Source of the DNA: Streptomyces collinus
Lineage (GTDB): Bacteria; Actinomycetota; Actinomycetes; Streptomycetales; Streptomycetaceae
Assembly: GCF_031348265.1 (NCBI RefSeq)
Contig: NZ_CP133771.1
Span: forward strand, 6,696,001 to 6,760,000
DNA: 64,000 nt
Direction of reading: 5' to 3'
This document shows, one piece after another, positions 42,676-51,262 of this stretch. The notes below the pieces were generated by a model. The model was not told the origin of the DNA and searched no databases. It saw nothing but the letters and a program-made list of their open reading frames with translations. The translations under genes and the position numbers were made by a program. Position 1 is the first letter of the stretch. Every line of letters starts with the position of its first letter.

Positions 42676-43749
42676 TCAGACCGGGTAGGCGTGGGTCTGC
42701 GTCGCCTTCACCGTCGCCCAGACCTCGGCCCCCGGGTGGAGATCGAGTTCGGCCGCGGCGACCGTCGTGAGGTCGGCGGCGAGGGGCAGCACACCGGTGA
42801 GGTCGGCGCGGATCTGGTCGCCGTGGGTCTCCAGACCCGCCACCTCGCAACGCCACAGGTTGCGGGCGCTGGAGCCCGTGGGCCGCTCCCGGTGCAGAGT
42901 GACCGCGCTCGGCGGGAACGCCACGAAGACCGGGCCGGACAGGACCTCCGTGGTGGTGAGGGGCGGGCCGTCGGCCAGACGGACGGTGTGGCCGTCCGCC
43001 TCTCCCCGGTACAGGTTCAGGCCGACCAGCCGCGCGATGTAGTCCGTACGGGGGTGACGGGCGATGTCGGCCGGGGTGCCCTCCTGGACGACCCGGCCGT
43101 GCTCCACGACCACCAGCCGGTCGGCCAGCACCATCGCGTCGAGCGGATCGTGGGTGACGAGCACGGCGACCGCCTCGAAGTCGGCCAGGTGCCGCCGGAG
43201 CCGGGCACGGACCTCCAGCCGGGTACGGGCGTCCAGGGCCGCCAGCGGCTCGTCCAGGAGCAGCAGCCGGGGGCGGGTCGCCAGGGCGCGGGCGAGGGCG
43301 ACGCGCTGGGCCTGGCCGCCGGAGAGCCTGCGCGGCTTGGTGCCGGTGTGCGCGGCGAGGCCGAGGCGGTCGAGCCACTCGGCGGCCCGCGCCCGCGCCT
43401 CGGCCTTGGTCGCGCCCTGGCAGCGGGGCCCGAAGGCGACGTTGTCGAGGGCCGTGAGGTGGGGGAAGAGCAGGTAGTCCTGGAAGACGACCCCGACGGG
43501 ACGGGCCTCCGGCGGCGTACGGTCCAGCTCCGTGCCGTCCAGCCGCAGATGGCCGCCCGAGAGCGGGGCCAGTCCGGCGAGGGCGCGCAGCGCGGTGGTC
43601 TTGCCGGCGCCGTTCGGCCCGAGCAGGGCGACGACCTCGCCGGGCGCGACGGTCAGCGCCACGTCGAGCCGGAAGCCCCCGCGGTCCACGACGAGCCGGG
43701 CGTCGAGCCCGTCCATGGAGGCGCCGGTGGCGGCGTGGGTCTGGGTCAT
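42676..43749 (-). CDS. modC: Molybdate ABC transporter ATP-binding protein
   Basis: 357 residues from the ATG at 43749, which overlaps the modB stop by 4 nt. Walker A GPNGAGKTT, signature LSGGQAQRVALARAL, Walker B LLLLDEPLAALD, H-loop VLVTHD. The C-terminal part (about 285-357) is a TOBE-like oxyanion domain (RCEVAGLETHGDQIRADLTG). It is the last gene of modABC. It energises molybdate uptake, which supplies the molybdenum cofactor of the nitrate reductase at 18-22 kb. Confidence 0.92.
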   Translation of the reverse strand: MTQTHAATGASMDGLDARLVVDRGGFRLDVALTVAPGEVVALLGPNGAGKTTALRALAGLAPLSGGHLRLDGTELDRTPPEARPVGVVFQDYLLFPHLTALDNVAFGPRCQGATKAEARARAAEWLDRLGLAAHTGTKPRRLSGGQAQRVALARALATRPRLLLLDEPLAALDARTRLEVRARLRRHLADFEAVAVLVTHDPLDAMVLADRLVVVEHGRVVQEGTPADIARHPRTDYIARLVGLNLYRGEADGHTVRLADGPPLTTTEVLSGPVFVAFPPSAVTLHRERPTGSSARNLWRCEVAGLETHGDQIRADLTGVLPLAADLTTVAAAELDLHPGAEVWATVKATQTHAYPV

Positions 43750-44597
43750 CCGGCGCGCATCCATCGGTCGCGCAACCCGGCGAGCACCGCGATCGACACC
43801 GCAAGCAGCACCAGGCTGAGGGCGATCGCGGCCTCCGGGTCGCTCTGCAGGGCCAGGTAGACGGCCAGGGGCATGGTCTGGGTGCGGCCGGGGAAGTTGC
43901 CGGCGAAGGTGATCGTCGCGCCGAACTCACCGAGCGCCCGCGCCCAGGCCAGGACCGCGCCCGCCGCGATGCCCGGCGCGATCAGCGGCAGCGTGACCCG
44001 GCGGAACGCGGTGAACCGGGACGCGCCCAGGGTGGCGGCCGCCTCCTCGTAGCGGGGGTCGGCGGCCCGCAGGGTGCCCTCGACGCTGATCACGAGGAAC
44101 GGCATCGCCACGAACGCCTCCGCGATCACGACCCCGGCGGTGGTGAAGGGCAGCGTGATCCCGAACCACGCGTCGAGCCACTGCCCGACGATGCCGTTGC
44201 GGCCGAGCGCCATCAGCAGCGCCACACCGCCCACCACCGGAGGCAGGACGAGGGGCAGCGTGACGAGGGCGCGTACGAGGCCGCGGCCGGGGAAGTCGAC
44301 GCGGGCCAGCAGCCAGGCCAGCGGCACGCCGAGGACCAGGCACACGGCGGTGGCCGCCGTGGCGCTGACCAGGGACAGTCTGAGGGCCTCCCAGACATCC
44401 GCGCTGGTCAGCTGCGCGGGCAGGCTGTGCCACGGAGTCCGCAGCAGCAGGGCGATCAGCGGCACGATCAGGAAGGCCAGGCCGGTCAGCGCGGGGATCA
44501 GCAGGGGCAGCGGGACGCCCGTCCGGACGCGCCGGCGCCGCGGACCGCCCCGGAGAGTGTCGGCCGCGGCGCGAGGCTGGTCGGTCGGGGGTGTCAC
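43746..44597 (-). CDS. modB: Molybdate ABC transporter permease
   Basis: 283 residues with about six membrane segments. The EAA-loop is visible as YEEAAATLGASRFTAFRRVTLPLIAPGIAAG, and GATITFAGNFPGRTQTMPLAVY is typical of ModB. GTG start, overlapping modA by 4 nt and modC by 4 nt. Confidence 0.93.
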   Translation of the reverse strand: MTPPTDQPRAAADTLRGGPRRRRVRTGVPLPLLIPALTGLAFLIVPLIALLLRTPWHSLPAQLTSADVWEALRLSLVSATAATAVCLVLGVPLAWLLARVDFPGRGLVRALVTLPLVLPPVVGGVALLMALGRNGIVGQWLDAWFGITLPFTTAGVVIAEAFVAMPFLVISVEGTLRAADPRYEEAAATLGASRFTAFRRVTLPLIAPGIAAGAVLAWARALGEFGATITFAGNFPGRTQTMPLAVYLALQSDPEAAIALSLVLLAVSIAVLAGLRDRWMRAG

Positions 44598-45409
44598 GGC
44601 TTGAGGAACCCGGCCCCGCTCAGGACCTTCTGGCCCTCGGCGGACCGCACCAGCGCGATGAACGCCTCGGCGGCCTCGGTGTTGGGCGCGTCCTTGAGCA
44701 GGGCGATCGGGTAGTCGTTGACGGCGTCGGCGGACTCGGGGAACCGCACGCCCCGCACCTTGTCACCCGCCGCGCGCACGTCCGTCTTGTAGACGACGGC
44801 GGCGTCGGCCTCCTTCAGCTCGACCTTGGTGAGCGCGGCCTTGACGTCCTGCTCGTAGGAGACGGGGGTGAGCTTGAGCCCGCTCGCGTCGAGGGCCTTC
44901 TGCGCGGCGGCGCCGCACGGCACCTCCTTGTCGCAGAGCACGACCTTCAGGCCCGCCTCGGTGAGGTCCTTGAGTGAGGAGATCTTCCCGGGGTTGCCGG
45001 GCAGGGTGGCGATCTCCAGTTCGTTGCGGACGAAGGTCGCGGGGGTGCCCGAGGCGTCCCCGGCGTCCGTGACGATCTTCATGGTCTTGGGGCTCGCGGA
45101 GGCGAAGACGTCCGCCGGAGCGCCGCCGGTGATGCTCGCGGCGAGGGAGTCGCTGCCGCCGAAGCTGAAGGTGACCTTCGTGCCGGGGTGCTCCTTCTCG
45201 AACCGCTCGCCCAGCGTCGTGAAGCTCTCCTTCAGCGAGGCCGCGGCGAACACGGTCACCTCCCCGGACAGCTTGCCCGGACCGGAGGAGTCCGGCTTCG
45301 CCGAGGAGTCCGAGCCGGACGACGAGCAGGCGCTCAGGGCCAGCAGGGCTGCGGCTCCCACCGCGGCCCCCTGGAGCGGGCGGCGGATGCGGCGCACGGT
45401 ACGGGTCAT
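44594..45409 (-). CDS. modA: Molybdate-binding lipoprotein
   Basis: 271 residues from the ATG at 45409, with GAGGGAG upstream. Lipobox LLALSAC at about residues 20-26, followed by a Ser-rich linker, then the oxyanion-binding fold: VTVFAAASLKESFTTLGERFEKEHPGTKVTFSFGGSDSLAASITGGAPADVFASAS, which is the ModA signature. Anchored outside the membrane, it delivers molybdate to ModBC. It is first in the operon. The upstream gap has no ModE-like site that I could recognise. Confidence 0.93.
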   Translation of the reverse strand: MTRTVRRIRRPLQGAAVGAAALLALSACSSSGSDSSAKPDSSGPGKLSGEVTVFAAASLKESFTTLGERFEKEHPGTKVTFSFGGSDSLAASITGGAPADVFASASPKTMKIVTDAGDASGTPATFVRNELEIATLPGNPGKISSLKDLTEAGLKVVLCDKEVPCGAAAQKALDASGLKLTPVSYEQDVKAALTKVELKEADAAVVYKTDVRAAGDKVRGVRFPESADAVNDYPIALLKDAPNTEAAEAFIALVRSAEGQKVLSGAGFLKP

Positions 45410-45554
45410 CACGGGACTGCTCCCTCTGCTGGGTATGCGCCGATCATAATGCCGCAGATGCGAGGGGAAGACCCCCTGTGGATTCGCATGAGCAGGGTTG
45501 GGGTTGCCAGAGGGTCGCATGTGCGTTTCTACGGGAGGGGCGGCGCCTCCGGGG

Positions 45555-46346
45555 CTACCGGCCCCGGTACCGGAATCCGTGGTGCTCCTGGACCCAGCGG
45601 CCGATGAGAGCCCCGCCGTAGACGACGTAGCCCACGCCGATCAGCCAGGACTCCACGACGAGGACGACGCCGACGGCTCCGTAGCTGATCGCGTTGGTGA
45701 CGATGAGGGGCGTGAAGACGAAGTAGGAGAACATCCGCAGGCCGCCCAGGCCCGCCATGGTGGCCACCGCCCCGGGCAGCAGTTCGCTCCAGCGGACCTG
45801 TCCGCCCAGCAGGAAGCGCTGCCCCCACCAGAAGAACAGCACCCCGGTCGCCGAACTCAGAGCGATCCGCTCCGGGCCCGACACGAGGCTGCGCGTCTGC
45901 ACCTCCTGGTACAGGTACGCGGTCACCGCGATCATCCACACCGCCTGCCGCCAGACCCGGTGCCACGGGCCGGAGGGCAGCCCCCAGATCCGCTCGTAGC
46001 CGTTCTGCACGCTCCCGCCGAACGCGATGCCGAAGACGGCGAGGGCGACCGCGCCCAGCACGCTCGTGGTGCCGATGACCTTGCGCGGGGGACTGATGAT
46101 GTCCGTGAGCACCCGCGCGGACCGGCCGGACAGCCCCATGCCGTCGGCCAGCCACGACGCGAAACCGCCACGCTCCAGCGGGTCGGCGGCGGCGACCACG
46201 ATCAGCAGCGGTGCCAGTGTGACCAGCGCGAGCGTGGCGAACCCCATGGCCCGGTGCAGCAGCTCCACGTCGCGGCCCTGCCGGACGAGGGTGTGCGCAC
46301 CGGCCCGCTCCCACCCGCCGCGCGCCGAGCGCCCCCACCGCCTCAC
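45555..46346 (-). CDS. YihY/BrkB-family inner-membrane protein
   Basis: 263 residues if started at the GTG at 46346. About six membrane segments (RAMGFATLALVTLAPLLIVVAAADP onward; VWMIAVTAYLYQEVQ; LSSATGVLFFWWGQRFLLG) match YihY/YhjD proteins, whose role is unknown although they were once called ribonuclease BN. A start at 46481 is open but would add 45 basic, low-complexity residues. At 46346 the GTG overlaps the stop of an 18-codon frame that has a good ribosome site, suggesting reinitiation. It follows paaX. Confidence 0.8.
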   Translation of the reverse strand: MRRWGRSARGGWERAGAHTLVRQGRDVELLHRAMGFATLALVTLAPLLIVVAAADPLERGGFASWLADGMGLSGRSARVLTDIISPPRKVIGTTSVLGAVALAVFGIAFGGSVQNGYERIWGLPSGPWHRVWRQAVWMIAVTAYLYQEVQTRSLVSGPERIALSSATGVLFFWWGQRFLLGGQVRWSELLPGAVATMAGLGGLRMFSYFVFTPLIVTNAISYGAVGVVLVVESWLIGVGYVVYGGALIGRWVQEHHGFRYRGR

Positions 46347-46399
46347 GGCAGCCGGTCCGCGCGGGCGCCCGCCGTGCCCGGTGATGTGGTGACGGTCAT
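46343..46399 (-). CDS. Possible 18-codon upstream ORF coupled to the YihY-family gene
   Basis: MTVTTSPGTAGARADRLP starts at an ATG preceded by GGGAGG about 10 nt upstream, and its TGA overlaps the proposed GTG of the membrane-protein gene (GTGA). It may only serve to load ribosomes. Confidence 0.25.
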   Translation of the reverse strand: MTVTTSPGTAGARADRLP

Positions 46400-46499
46400 C
46401 CCTCGGTCCGCCTCCCGGTACGCGCTCCGTCCACTCGCGGACATCGTTGACCGTTCCGAAGCGGACGCAAACGCCGCACACCGGGCGGCGCCCGCGGGG

Positions 46500-47312
46500 T
46501 CAGAGCCCCACGAACCCCGCCCCCGCGTCCCGCAGCCGCTCGTGCAGCCCCCGGAACACCGCCGCCGAGCGGACCCCCGGCCAGTCCGCGGGCAGCAGCC
46601 CGGACGGCAGGCCCGGGTCGGTGTAGGGCAGGTGGCGCCAGGAGTCCAGGGCGAGGAGGTAGTCCCGGTAGGCCTCCTCGGCCGGGGTGTCCTCGCGCTT
46701 CTCCCAGTCGTGCAGCACGCGCGCGTGGCGGTCGAGGAACGCCTCGTGCTCCTTGGCGATGGCCGCCAGGTCCCACCACCGGGCGACGGCCTCCGCGGTC
46801 GGGGCGAAGCCGAGGTGGTCGCCGCGGAAGAAGTCGACGTACGCGTCGAGCCGCAGCCGCTGGAGCGTGTGCCGGGTCTCCTCGTACAGCCGTGCGGGCG
46901 CGATCCACACGCCCGGAGCGGCCGTGCCGAAACCGAGCCCGGCGAGACGGGAGCGCAGCACGTGCCGCTTCTGCCGTTCCGACTCCGGCACGGAGAACAC
47001 CGCGAGCACCCAGCCCTCGTCCTCGGGTGGGGCGGAGGCGTAGATGCGGCGGTCGCCGTCGTCGAGCAACTGGCGGGCATCCGGGGACAGTTCGTAGCCG
47101 GCCGCACCCTGTGCGGTGCGGGCCGGCACGAGAAGTCCGCGTCTCTTGAGCCGCGACACCGACGAGCGGACGGACGGAGCGTCCACGCCGGCCGCGGCCA
47201 GCAGCCGGATCAGTTCGGCTACCGGCACGGGGCCCGGCACGAAGCGGCCGTACGCGCCGTAGAGCGTGACGATGAGAGACCGTGGTGCATGCTGGTCGGA
47301 CACGTTGATCAT
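46500..47312 (-). CDS. PaaX-family transcriptional regulator
   Basis: 270 residues. N-terminal winged helix (SLIVTLYGAYGRFVPGPVPVAELIRLLAAAGVDAPSVRSSVSRLKRRGLLV), the central PaaX domain (GWVLAVFSVPESERQKRHVLRSRLAGLGFGTAAPGVWIAP) and the C-terminal domain (YRDYLLALDSWRHLPYTDPGLPSGLLPADWPG). PaaX repressors bind aryl-CoA thioesters such as phenylacetyl-CoA and then release DNA. It lies 15 nt after the aryl-CoA ligase gene and probably controls both blocks of the aryl-CoA pathway. Confidence 0.94.
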   Translation of the reverse strand: MINVSDQHAPRSLIVTLYGAYGRFVPGPVPVAELIRLLAAAGVDAPSVRSSVSRLKRRGLLVPARTAQGAAGYELSPDARQLLDDGDRRIYASAPPEDEGWVLAVFSVPESERQKRHVLRSRLAGLGFGTAAPGVWIAPARLYEETRHTLQRLRLDAYVDFFRGDHLGFAPTAEAVARWWDLAAIAKEHEAFLDRHARVLHDWEKREDTPAEEAYRDYLLALDSWRHLPYTDPGLPSGLLPADWPGVRSAAVFRGLHERLRDAGAGFVGL

Positions 47313-47327
47313 CTTAGGTCGTACGGA

Positions 47328-48938
47328 TCACTCCTGGTCGCCTCCCGGTACCCCGTGGGCGCGCAGTCTGAACCGCTGGAGCTTGCCGGTGGCCGTGCGG
47401 GGCAGCGCGTCCAGGAAGACGATCTCGCGCGGGCACTTGTACGGCGCCAGCTCGCTCTTCACGAAGGCGCGCAGCGCATCGGCGTTCCGCTCCGCACCCT
47501 CCTTGAGGACGACGAAGGCCAGCACGACCTGCCCGCGGGCCTCGTCGGGCCGTCCGACGACCGCCGCCTCCACCACGTCCGGGTGCCGCAGCAGCGCGTC
47601 CTCCACCTCGGGTCCGGCGATGTTGTACCCGGCCGAGATGATCATGTCGTCGGCGCGCGCGACGTAGCGGAAGTAGCCGTCGGGGTCGCGGACGTAGGTG
47701 TCGCCGGTGACGTTCCAGCCGCCGCGCACGTAGTCCCGCTGGCGCGGGTCGGCCAGGTACCGGCAGCCGACCGGTCCGCGCACGGCGAGCAGCCCTGGCT
47801 GCCCGTCGGGCACGGGCTCGCCGTCCGCGTCCTGCACGCGCGCCTGCCAGCCCGGCACGGGAACGCCCGTGGTTCCGGGCCGGATCCGGTCGTCGGCCGC
47901 GGAGATGAAGATGTGCAGCAGCTCGGTGGCGCCGATGCCGTTGATGACGCGCAGGCCCGTGCGCTCGTGCCAGGCCTGCCAGGTGGCCGCGGGCAGGTTC
48001 TCGCCGGCCGAGACGCAGCGGCGCAGGGAGGAGACGTCGTGCCCGTCGAGCTCGTCGAGTATCGCCCGGTACGCCGTCGGGGCGGTGAACAGCACGGAGA
48101 CCCGGTGCCGGGCGATGGCGGGCAGCAACTGCCGGGGCCCGGCCTGTTCGAGCAGCAGCGCACTCGCGCCCGCCCGCAGCGGGAAGACCACCAGCCCGCC
48201 CAGGCCGAAGGTGAAGCCCAGGGGAGGACTGCCGGTGAACACGTCGTCCGCGTCGGGCTTCAGGACGTGCCGGGAGAAGGTGTCGGCGATCGCCAGGACG
48301 TCCCGGTGCAGATGCATACAGCCCTTGGGGCGGCCGGTGGTGCCGGAGGTGAACGCGATCAGCGCCACGTCGTCGGCCGCCGTCGCGACGGCCTCGTAAG
48401 GGGTCGTGGGCGCCGGCCGGTTCAGCAGGTCGTCCGGGGCGTCACCGCCGTAGGTCGCGATCCGCAGGCCGGGGATCTCGGCCTTGGCGAGGTCGTCGAC
48501 GGCCCGGATGTCGCACAGCGCGTGCCGCACCCGCGCGATCTCGCACATCGTGCTCAGCTCGTGCGGCCGCTGCTGGGCGAGCACGGTGACCGCCACGGCC
48601 CCCGCCTTCAGCACCGCCAGCCAGCAGGCCGCGAGCCAGGGCGTGGTGGGGCCGCGCAGCAGCACCCGGTTGCCGGGGACGACGCCGAGGTCACCGGTGA
48701 GCAGGTGTGCGACTCGGTCCACGCGGGCGCGCAGATCGCCGTACGTCCACGGCTCGCCGGCGGGCGTCAGGAACACCGTGCGGTCGTCGGGCGGGCCGTG
48801 CAGCAGTTCGGTGGCGCAGTTGAGCCGTTCGGGGTAGTGCAGCTCCGGCAGATCGAAGCGGAGCTCGGGCCATTGGTCCCGGGGTGGCAGATGGTCCCGG
48901 GCGAAGGTGTCGACGTGGGCCGTGCCCCGTGGATTCAT
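47328..48938 (-). CDS. Benzoate-CoA ligase family protein (aryl-CoA ligase)
   Basis: 536 residues from the ATG at 48938, with AAGGGGG 8-9 nt upstream. A frame extension to 49232 crosses the divergent promoter and is rejected. AMP-forming ligase motifs: LIAFTSGTTGRPKGCMH (A3), GIGATELLHIFISA (A5), and the C-terminal Lys in LPRTATGKLQRF (A10). The middle (GSPPLGFTFGLGGLVVFPLRAGASALLLE) matches the benzoate/2-aminobenzoate-CoA ligase group. It makes the CoA thioester that starts the pathway. Operon with paaX, divergent from the acyl-CoA dehydrogenase. Confidence 0.92.
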   Translation of the reverse strand: MNPRGTAHVDTFARDHLPPRDQWPELRFDLPELHYPERLNCATELLHGPPDDRTVFLTPAGEPWTYGDLRARVDRVAHLLTGDLGVVPGNRVLLRGPTTPWLAACWLAVLKAGAVAVTVLAQQRPHELSTMCEIARVRHALCDIRAVDDLAKAEIPGLRIATYGGDAPDDLLNRPAPTTPYEAVATAADDVALIAFTSGTTGRPKGCMHLHRDVLAIADTFSRHVLKPDADDVFTGSPPLGFTFGLGGLVVFPLRAGASALLLEQAGPRQLLPAIARHRVSVLFTAPTAYRAILDELDGHDVSSLRRCVSAGENLPAATWQAWHERTGLRVINGIGATELLHIFISAADDRIRPGTTGVPVPGWQARVQDADGEPVPDGQPGLLAVRGPVGCRYLADPRQRDYVRGGWNVTGDTYVRDPDGYFRYVARADDMIISAGYNIAGPEVEDALLRHPDVVEAAVVGRPDEARGQVVLAFVVLKEGAERNADALRAFVKSELAPYKCPREIVFLDALPRTATGKLQRFRLRAHGVPGGDQE

Positions 48939-48975
48939 ACGGTTCGCCCCCTTGGCGTGGTGGGCTCGCCCCTGG

Positions 48976-49024
48976 AGCGTATCGTGTTGGTGACGACAGT
49001 CAACGGTCCGCGATAGCCTCGGAG
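48976..49024. promoter_or_regulatory. Divergent promoter with PaaX-type operator, copy 2
   Basis: GTGACGACAGTCAA (48990-49003) and GATAGCCTCGGAG (49012-49024) repeat the elements at 37097-37131 with the same 22-nt offset. Rightward, TAGCCT can serve as the -10 for the acyl-CoA dehydrogenase. Leftward, the same palindrome supplies TTGACT as a -35, with TACGCT (48976-48981 on the minus strand) 16 nt away as the -10 for the ligase. One bound repressor would block both promoters. Confidence 0.75.
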
Positions 49025-49065
49025 TGGCCCGGCCGGAAGGCGGGGTGGCGGAGAAGGGACCGGCG

Positions 49066-50247
49066 ATGACCGCATTCTCGCTCGAACCGGCACAACTCGC
49101 CTGGTGTGCCGAGCTGCGCACCCTGGCCGCGGAACGGCTCCGCCCGCTGGCCGACAAGGGCGAACCAGGACATGTGAACCGGGCCCTGGTCGCCGAGCTC
49201 GGCAGCCTGGGGCTGCTCGGGCGCCTGTTCACCTCGGGGGCTCTCGACCTGTGCCTGATGCGCGAGTCCCTGGCCTACGCCTGCACGGAGGCCGAGACGG
49301 CCCTTGCCCTCCAGGGCCTCGGCGCCCACCCCGTCCACGCGCACGGCACGCAGGAGCAACGCGCCCGCTGGATCCCCCGGGTGGCCGACGGCACCGCGAT
49401 CGCGGCCTTCGCGCTGAGCGAGCCGGGGGCGGGATCGGACGCGGCGGCGCTGGAGTTGCGTGCGGAGCCCGAGTCCCCGCAGGGCGAGGGGCCACCGGCC
49501 GCCCCGGCACTCGCCGCCGCCCCGGACGGCCCCGCCCGCTGGCGCCTCACCGGCGAGAAGTGCTGGATCTCCAACGCCCCCGAGGCCGACTTCTACACCG
49601 TCTTCGCCCGGACCGCCCCGGGTGCCGGGGCCCGCGGCGTCACCGCCTTCCTCGTCCCCGCCGACCGCCCTGGCCTGACCGGCCGCGGGCTCGACATGCT
49701 CTCGCCGCACCCCATCGGAGCCCTCGACTTCGACGCCGTGCCCGTCACGGCCGACGACGTGCTCGGCGCGGTGGACCGCGGCTTCCGGGTCGCCATGGGA
49801 ACGCTCAACCTGTTCCGGCCCAGCGTCGGCGCCTTCGCGGTCGGGATGGCCCAGGCCGCCCTCGACGCGACCCTCGCCCACACCGCCGGACGGGACGCCT
49901 TCGGGGGCAAGCTGCGGGACCTGCAGGCCGTCTCGCACCAGGTCGCCGAGATGGCCCTGCGCACGGAGGCGGCCCGGCTGATGGTCCACGCGGCGGCGTC
50001 GGCCCACGACGCGGACGCCCCGGGCGTGCCCGGGCGCTCCGCCATGGCGAAACTGCTCGCCACCGAGACCGCGCAGTACGTCGTCGACGCCGCCGTCCAG
50101 TTGCACGGCGCCCGGGCCCTGCAACGCGGTCACCTGCTCGAACACCTCTACCGCGAGGTGCGCGCCCCGCGTATCTACGAGGGGGCCAGCGAGGTGCAAC
50201 GCGGCATCATCGCCAAGGAGCTGTACGCCCGTCAGGAGGCCCGGTGA
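49066..50247 (+). CDS. Acyl-CoA dehydrogenase
   Basis: 393 residues from the ATG at 49066, preceded by GAGAAGGGA. FAD-binding and substrate loops: IAAFALSEPGAGSDAAALEL, TGEKCWISNAPEADFYTVFARTA, and near the end the family's VQLHGARALQRGHLLEHLYREVRAPRIYEGASEVQRGIIAKEL. A Pro/Ala-rich insert (about 135-160) interrupts the middle beta-domain. It would dehydrogenate a non-aromatic intermediate CoA ester. It overlaps the RidA gene by 4 nt (GTGA) and is driven by the shared divergent promoter. Confidence 0.92.
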   Translation: MTAFSLEPAQLAWCAELRTLAAERLRPLADKGEPGHVNRALVAELGSLGLLGRLFTSGALDLCLMRESLAYACTEAETALALQGLGAHPVHAHGTQEQRARWIPRVADGTAIAAFALSEPGAGSDAAALELRAEPESPQGEGPPAAPALAAAPDGPARWRLTGEKCWISNAPEADFYTVFARTAPGAGARGVTAFLVPADRPGLTGRGLDMLSPHPIGALDFDAVPVTADDVLGAVDRGFRVAMGTLNLFRPSVGAFAVGMAQAALDATLAHTAGRDAFGGKLRDLQAVSHQVAEMALRTEAARLMVHAAASAHDADAPGVPGRSAMAKLLATETAQYVVDAAVQLHGARALQRGHLLEHLYREVRAPRIYEGASEVQRGIIAKELYARQEAR

Positions 50248-50642
50248 GCACCGAGCGCGTCAACCCGCCCGAGCTGTCCCCGCCGGCCGGCTTCTCCCAC
50301 GCCGTCGTGGCGTCCGGGTCGCGGGTGGTGTTCCTCGCGGGGCAGACCGCCCTGGACACCGACGGCAAGGTGGTCGGCCGCACCCTGCCCGAGCAGTTCG
50401 AGAGGGCCCTCACCAACCTGCTGGCCGCCCTCGCGGCGGCCGGTGGCACGCCCGCCGACCTGGCCCGCGTCACCGTCTACGCCACGGACGTCGAGGCGTA
50501 CCGTGCGCACGCGCCCGAACTGGGCCGCACCTGGCGGCGGTTGGCCGGCCGCGACTATCCCGCCATGGCGGTCGTCGAGGTCGTCCGGCTGTGGGACGCC
50601 GAGGCGATGGTGGAACTGGACGGCTTCGCGCTCCTGCCCTAG
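50244..50642 (+). CDS. RidA-family (enamine/imine deaminase-like) protein
   Basis: 132 residues, GTG start within the acyl-CoA dehydrogenase stop. The family pattern AVVASGSRVVFLAGQTALDTDGKVVGRTLPEQFERALTNLLAALAAAGGTPADLARVTVYATD is clear. The C-terminal half ends MAVVEVVRLWDAEAMVELDGFAL, and the catalytic Arg of true RidA (usually in a VRAxxxVxxLP-like motif) is replaced here, so it belongs to a divergent Rid subgroup. Deaminase members hydrolyse imines. That would suit a pathway whose substrate carries an amino group, such as 2-aminobenzoyl-CoA. Confidence 0.88.
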   Translation: MSTERVNPPELSPPAGFSHAVVASGSRVVFLAGQTALDTDGKVVGRTLPEQFERALTNLLAALAAAGGTPADLARVTVYATDVEAYRAHAPELGRTWRRLAGRDYPAMAVVEVVRLWDAEAMVELDGFALLP

Positions 50643-50671
50643 GCCGGACACAGCCTGGGGTGCCGCCCCGG

Positions 50672-50866
50672 TCAGGCCGCGACGGCCAGACCTGCGGCGC
50701 TCACCCGGCGTGGCTGCACCACGCGCCCGTCCGGCAGCAGTTCGCCGGTGTCGTCGAAGACGACCGTCCCGTCGCACAGCAGGCTCCAGCCCTGCTCGGG
50801 GCGGGCCGCGACGACGTGCGCGGCGGGGGAGTCGGTCGCGGGGCACAGGGGCTGGTGGGCACACAT
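50672..50866 (-). CDS. DUF5999 family small protein
   Basis: 64 residues from the ATG at 50866, with GGAGGTG upstream. MCAHQPLCPATDSPAAHVVAARPEQGWSLLCDGTVVFDDTGELLPDGRVVQP matches the small actinobacterial DUF5999 family, with the Cys pair near the N-terminus and the EQGWSLLC..VVFDDTGELLPDG core. Function unknown. It is convergent with the RidA gene. Confidence 0.88.
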   Translation of the reverse strand: MCAHQPLCPATDSPAAHVVAARPEQGWSLLCDGTVVFDDTGELLPDGRVVQPRRVSAAGLAVAA

Positions 50867-51072
50867 GGCGCACCTCCACGTCGGTAGGGCCGCCCGAAGG
50901 GTTCGGACGACTCGTACAGACAGACCATCCTCCCGCGCCGGACCCATCGGAACAGCCCGACGGGAAGCGTGACACGCCCAGGACATTCCCCGGACGGTTC
51001 CACGACGGCCGGTGCCACGCTGCTTCTGCCCACCGGTGGCGGCGCTGCACCCGCCACCCCTTCGGTCCTCTC

Positions 51073-51189
51073 GTGGCCCGGGCGGCCCACGTCGAGGCCA
51101 CCCTGATGGAGCTGCGCACCTTCAGCGGTCTGCCGCTGCCGGGCTTTCACGCCGTCCAGGGGCAGGACATCACCCTGAGCCAGGCCTGA
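51073..51189 (+). CDS. Possible short ORF or gene remnant
   Basis: GTG-started 38-codon frame (MARAAHVEATLMELRTFSGL and onward, ending QDITLSQA) with high third-position GC. There is no clear ribosome site. It may be a short protein or the end of a decayed gene. No family recognised. Confidence 0.25.
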   Translation: MARAAHVEATLMELRTFSGLPLPGFHAVQGQDITLSQA

Positions 51190-51211
51190 ACACCCCGCCG
51201 ATCCTGTTTAA

Positions 51212-51239
51212 TTGCGATGTCTTTGCAACAGCCTTATGA
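51212..51239 (+). promoter_or_regulatory. Nur (nickel-responsive) box and promoter of the nik operon
   Basis: TTGCGA-TGTCT-TTGCAA (51212-51228) fits the Streptomyces Nur consensus TTGCAA-N5-TTGCAA with one mismatch. TTATGA (51234-51239) is a plausible -10, and the box covers the -35 and spacer. Nickel-bound Nur would repress the importer. The start of nikA is 34 nt past the box. Confidence 0.75.
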
Positions 51240-51262
51240 GAGCAACAAGGGTGTGAGGTCAC

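Larger units (their letters stand above)
50867..51262. other. Intergenic region, 396 nt, with a possible short ORF and Nur box
   Basis: The left part is the promoter side of the DUF5999 gene. A 38-codon frame with coding-like composition lies at 51073-51189, and the Nur box and nikA promoter lie at 51212-51239. Nothing else recognised. Confidence 0.5.

Noticed and set aside
45498..49016. 1172-codon open frame (+) spanning four minus-strand genes
   Set aside because: It runs across several genes and the divergent promoter, and matches no family.
47328..49232. 634-codon version of the aryl-CoA ligase
   Set aside because: The added 98 codons cross the divergent promoter and acyl-CoA dehydrogenase start. 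The ATG at 48938 has the ribosome site.
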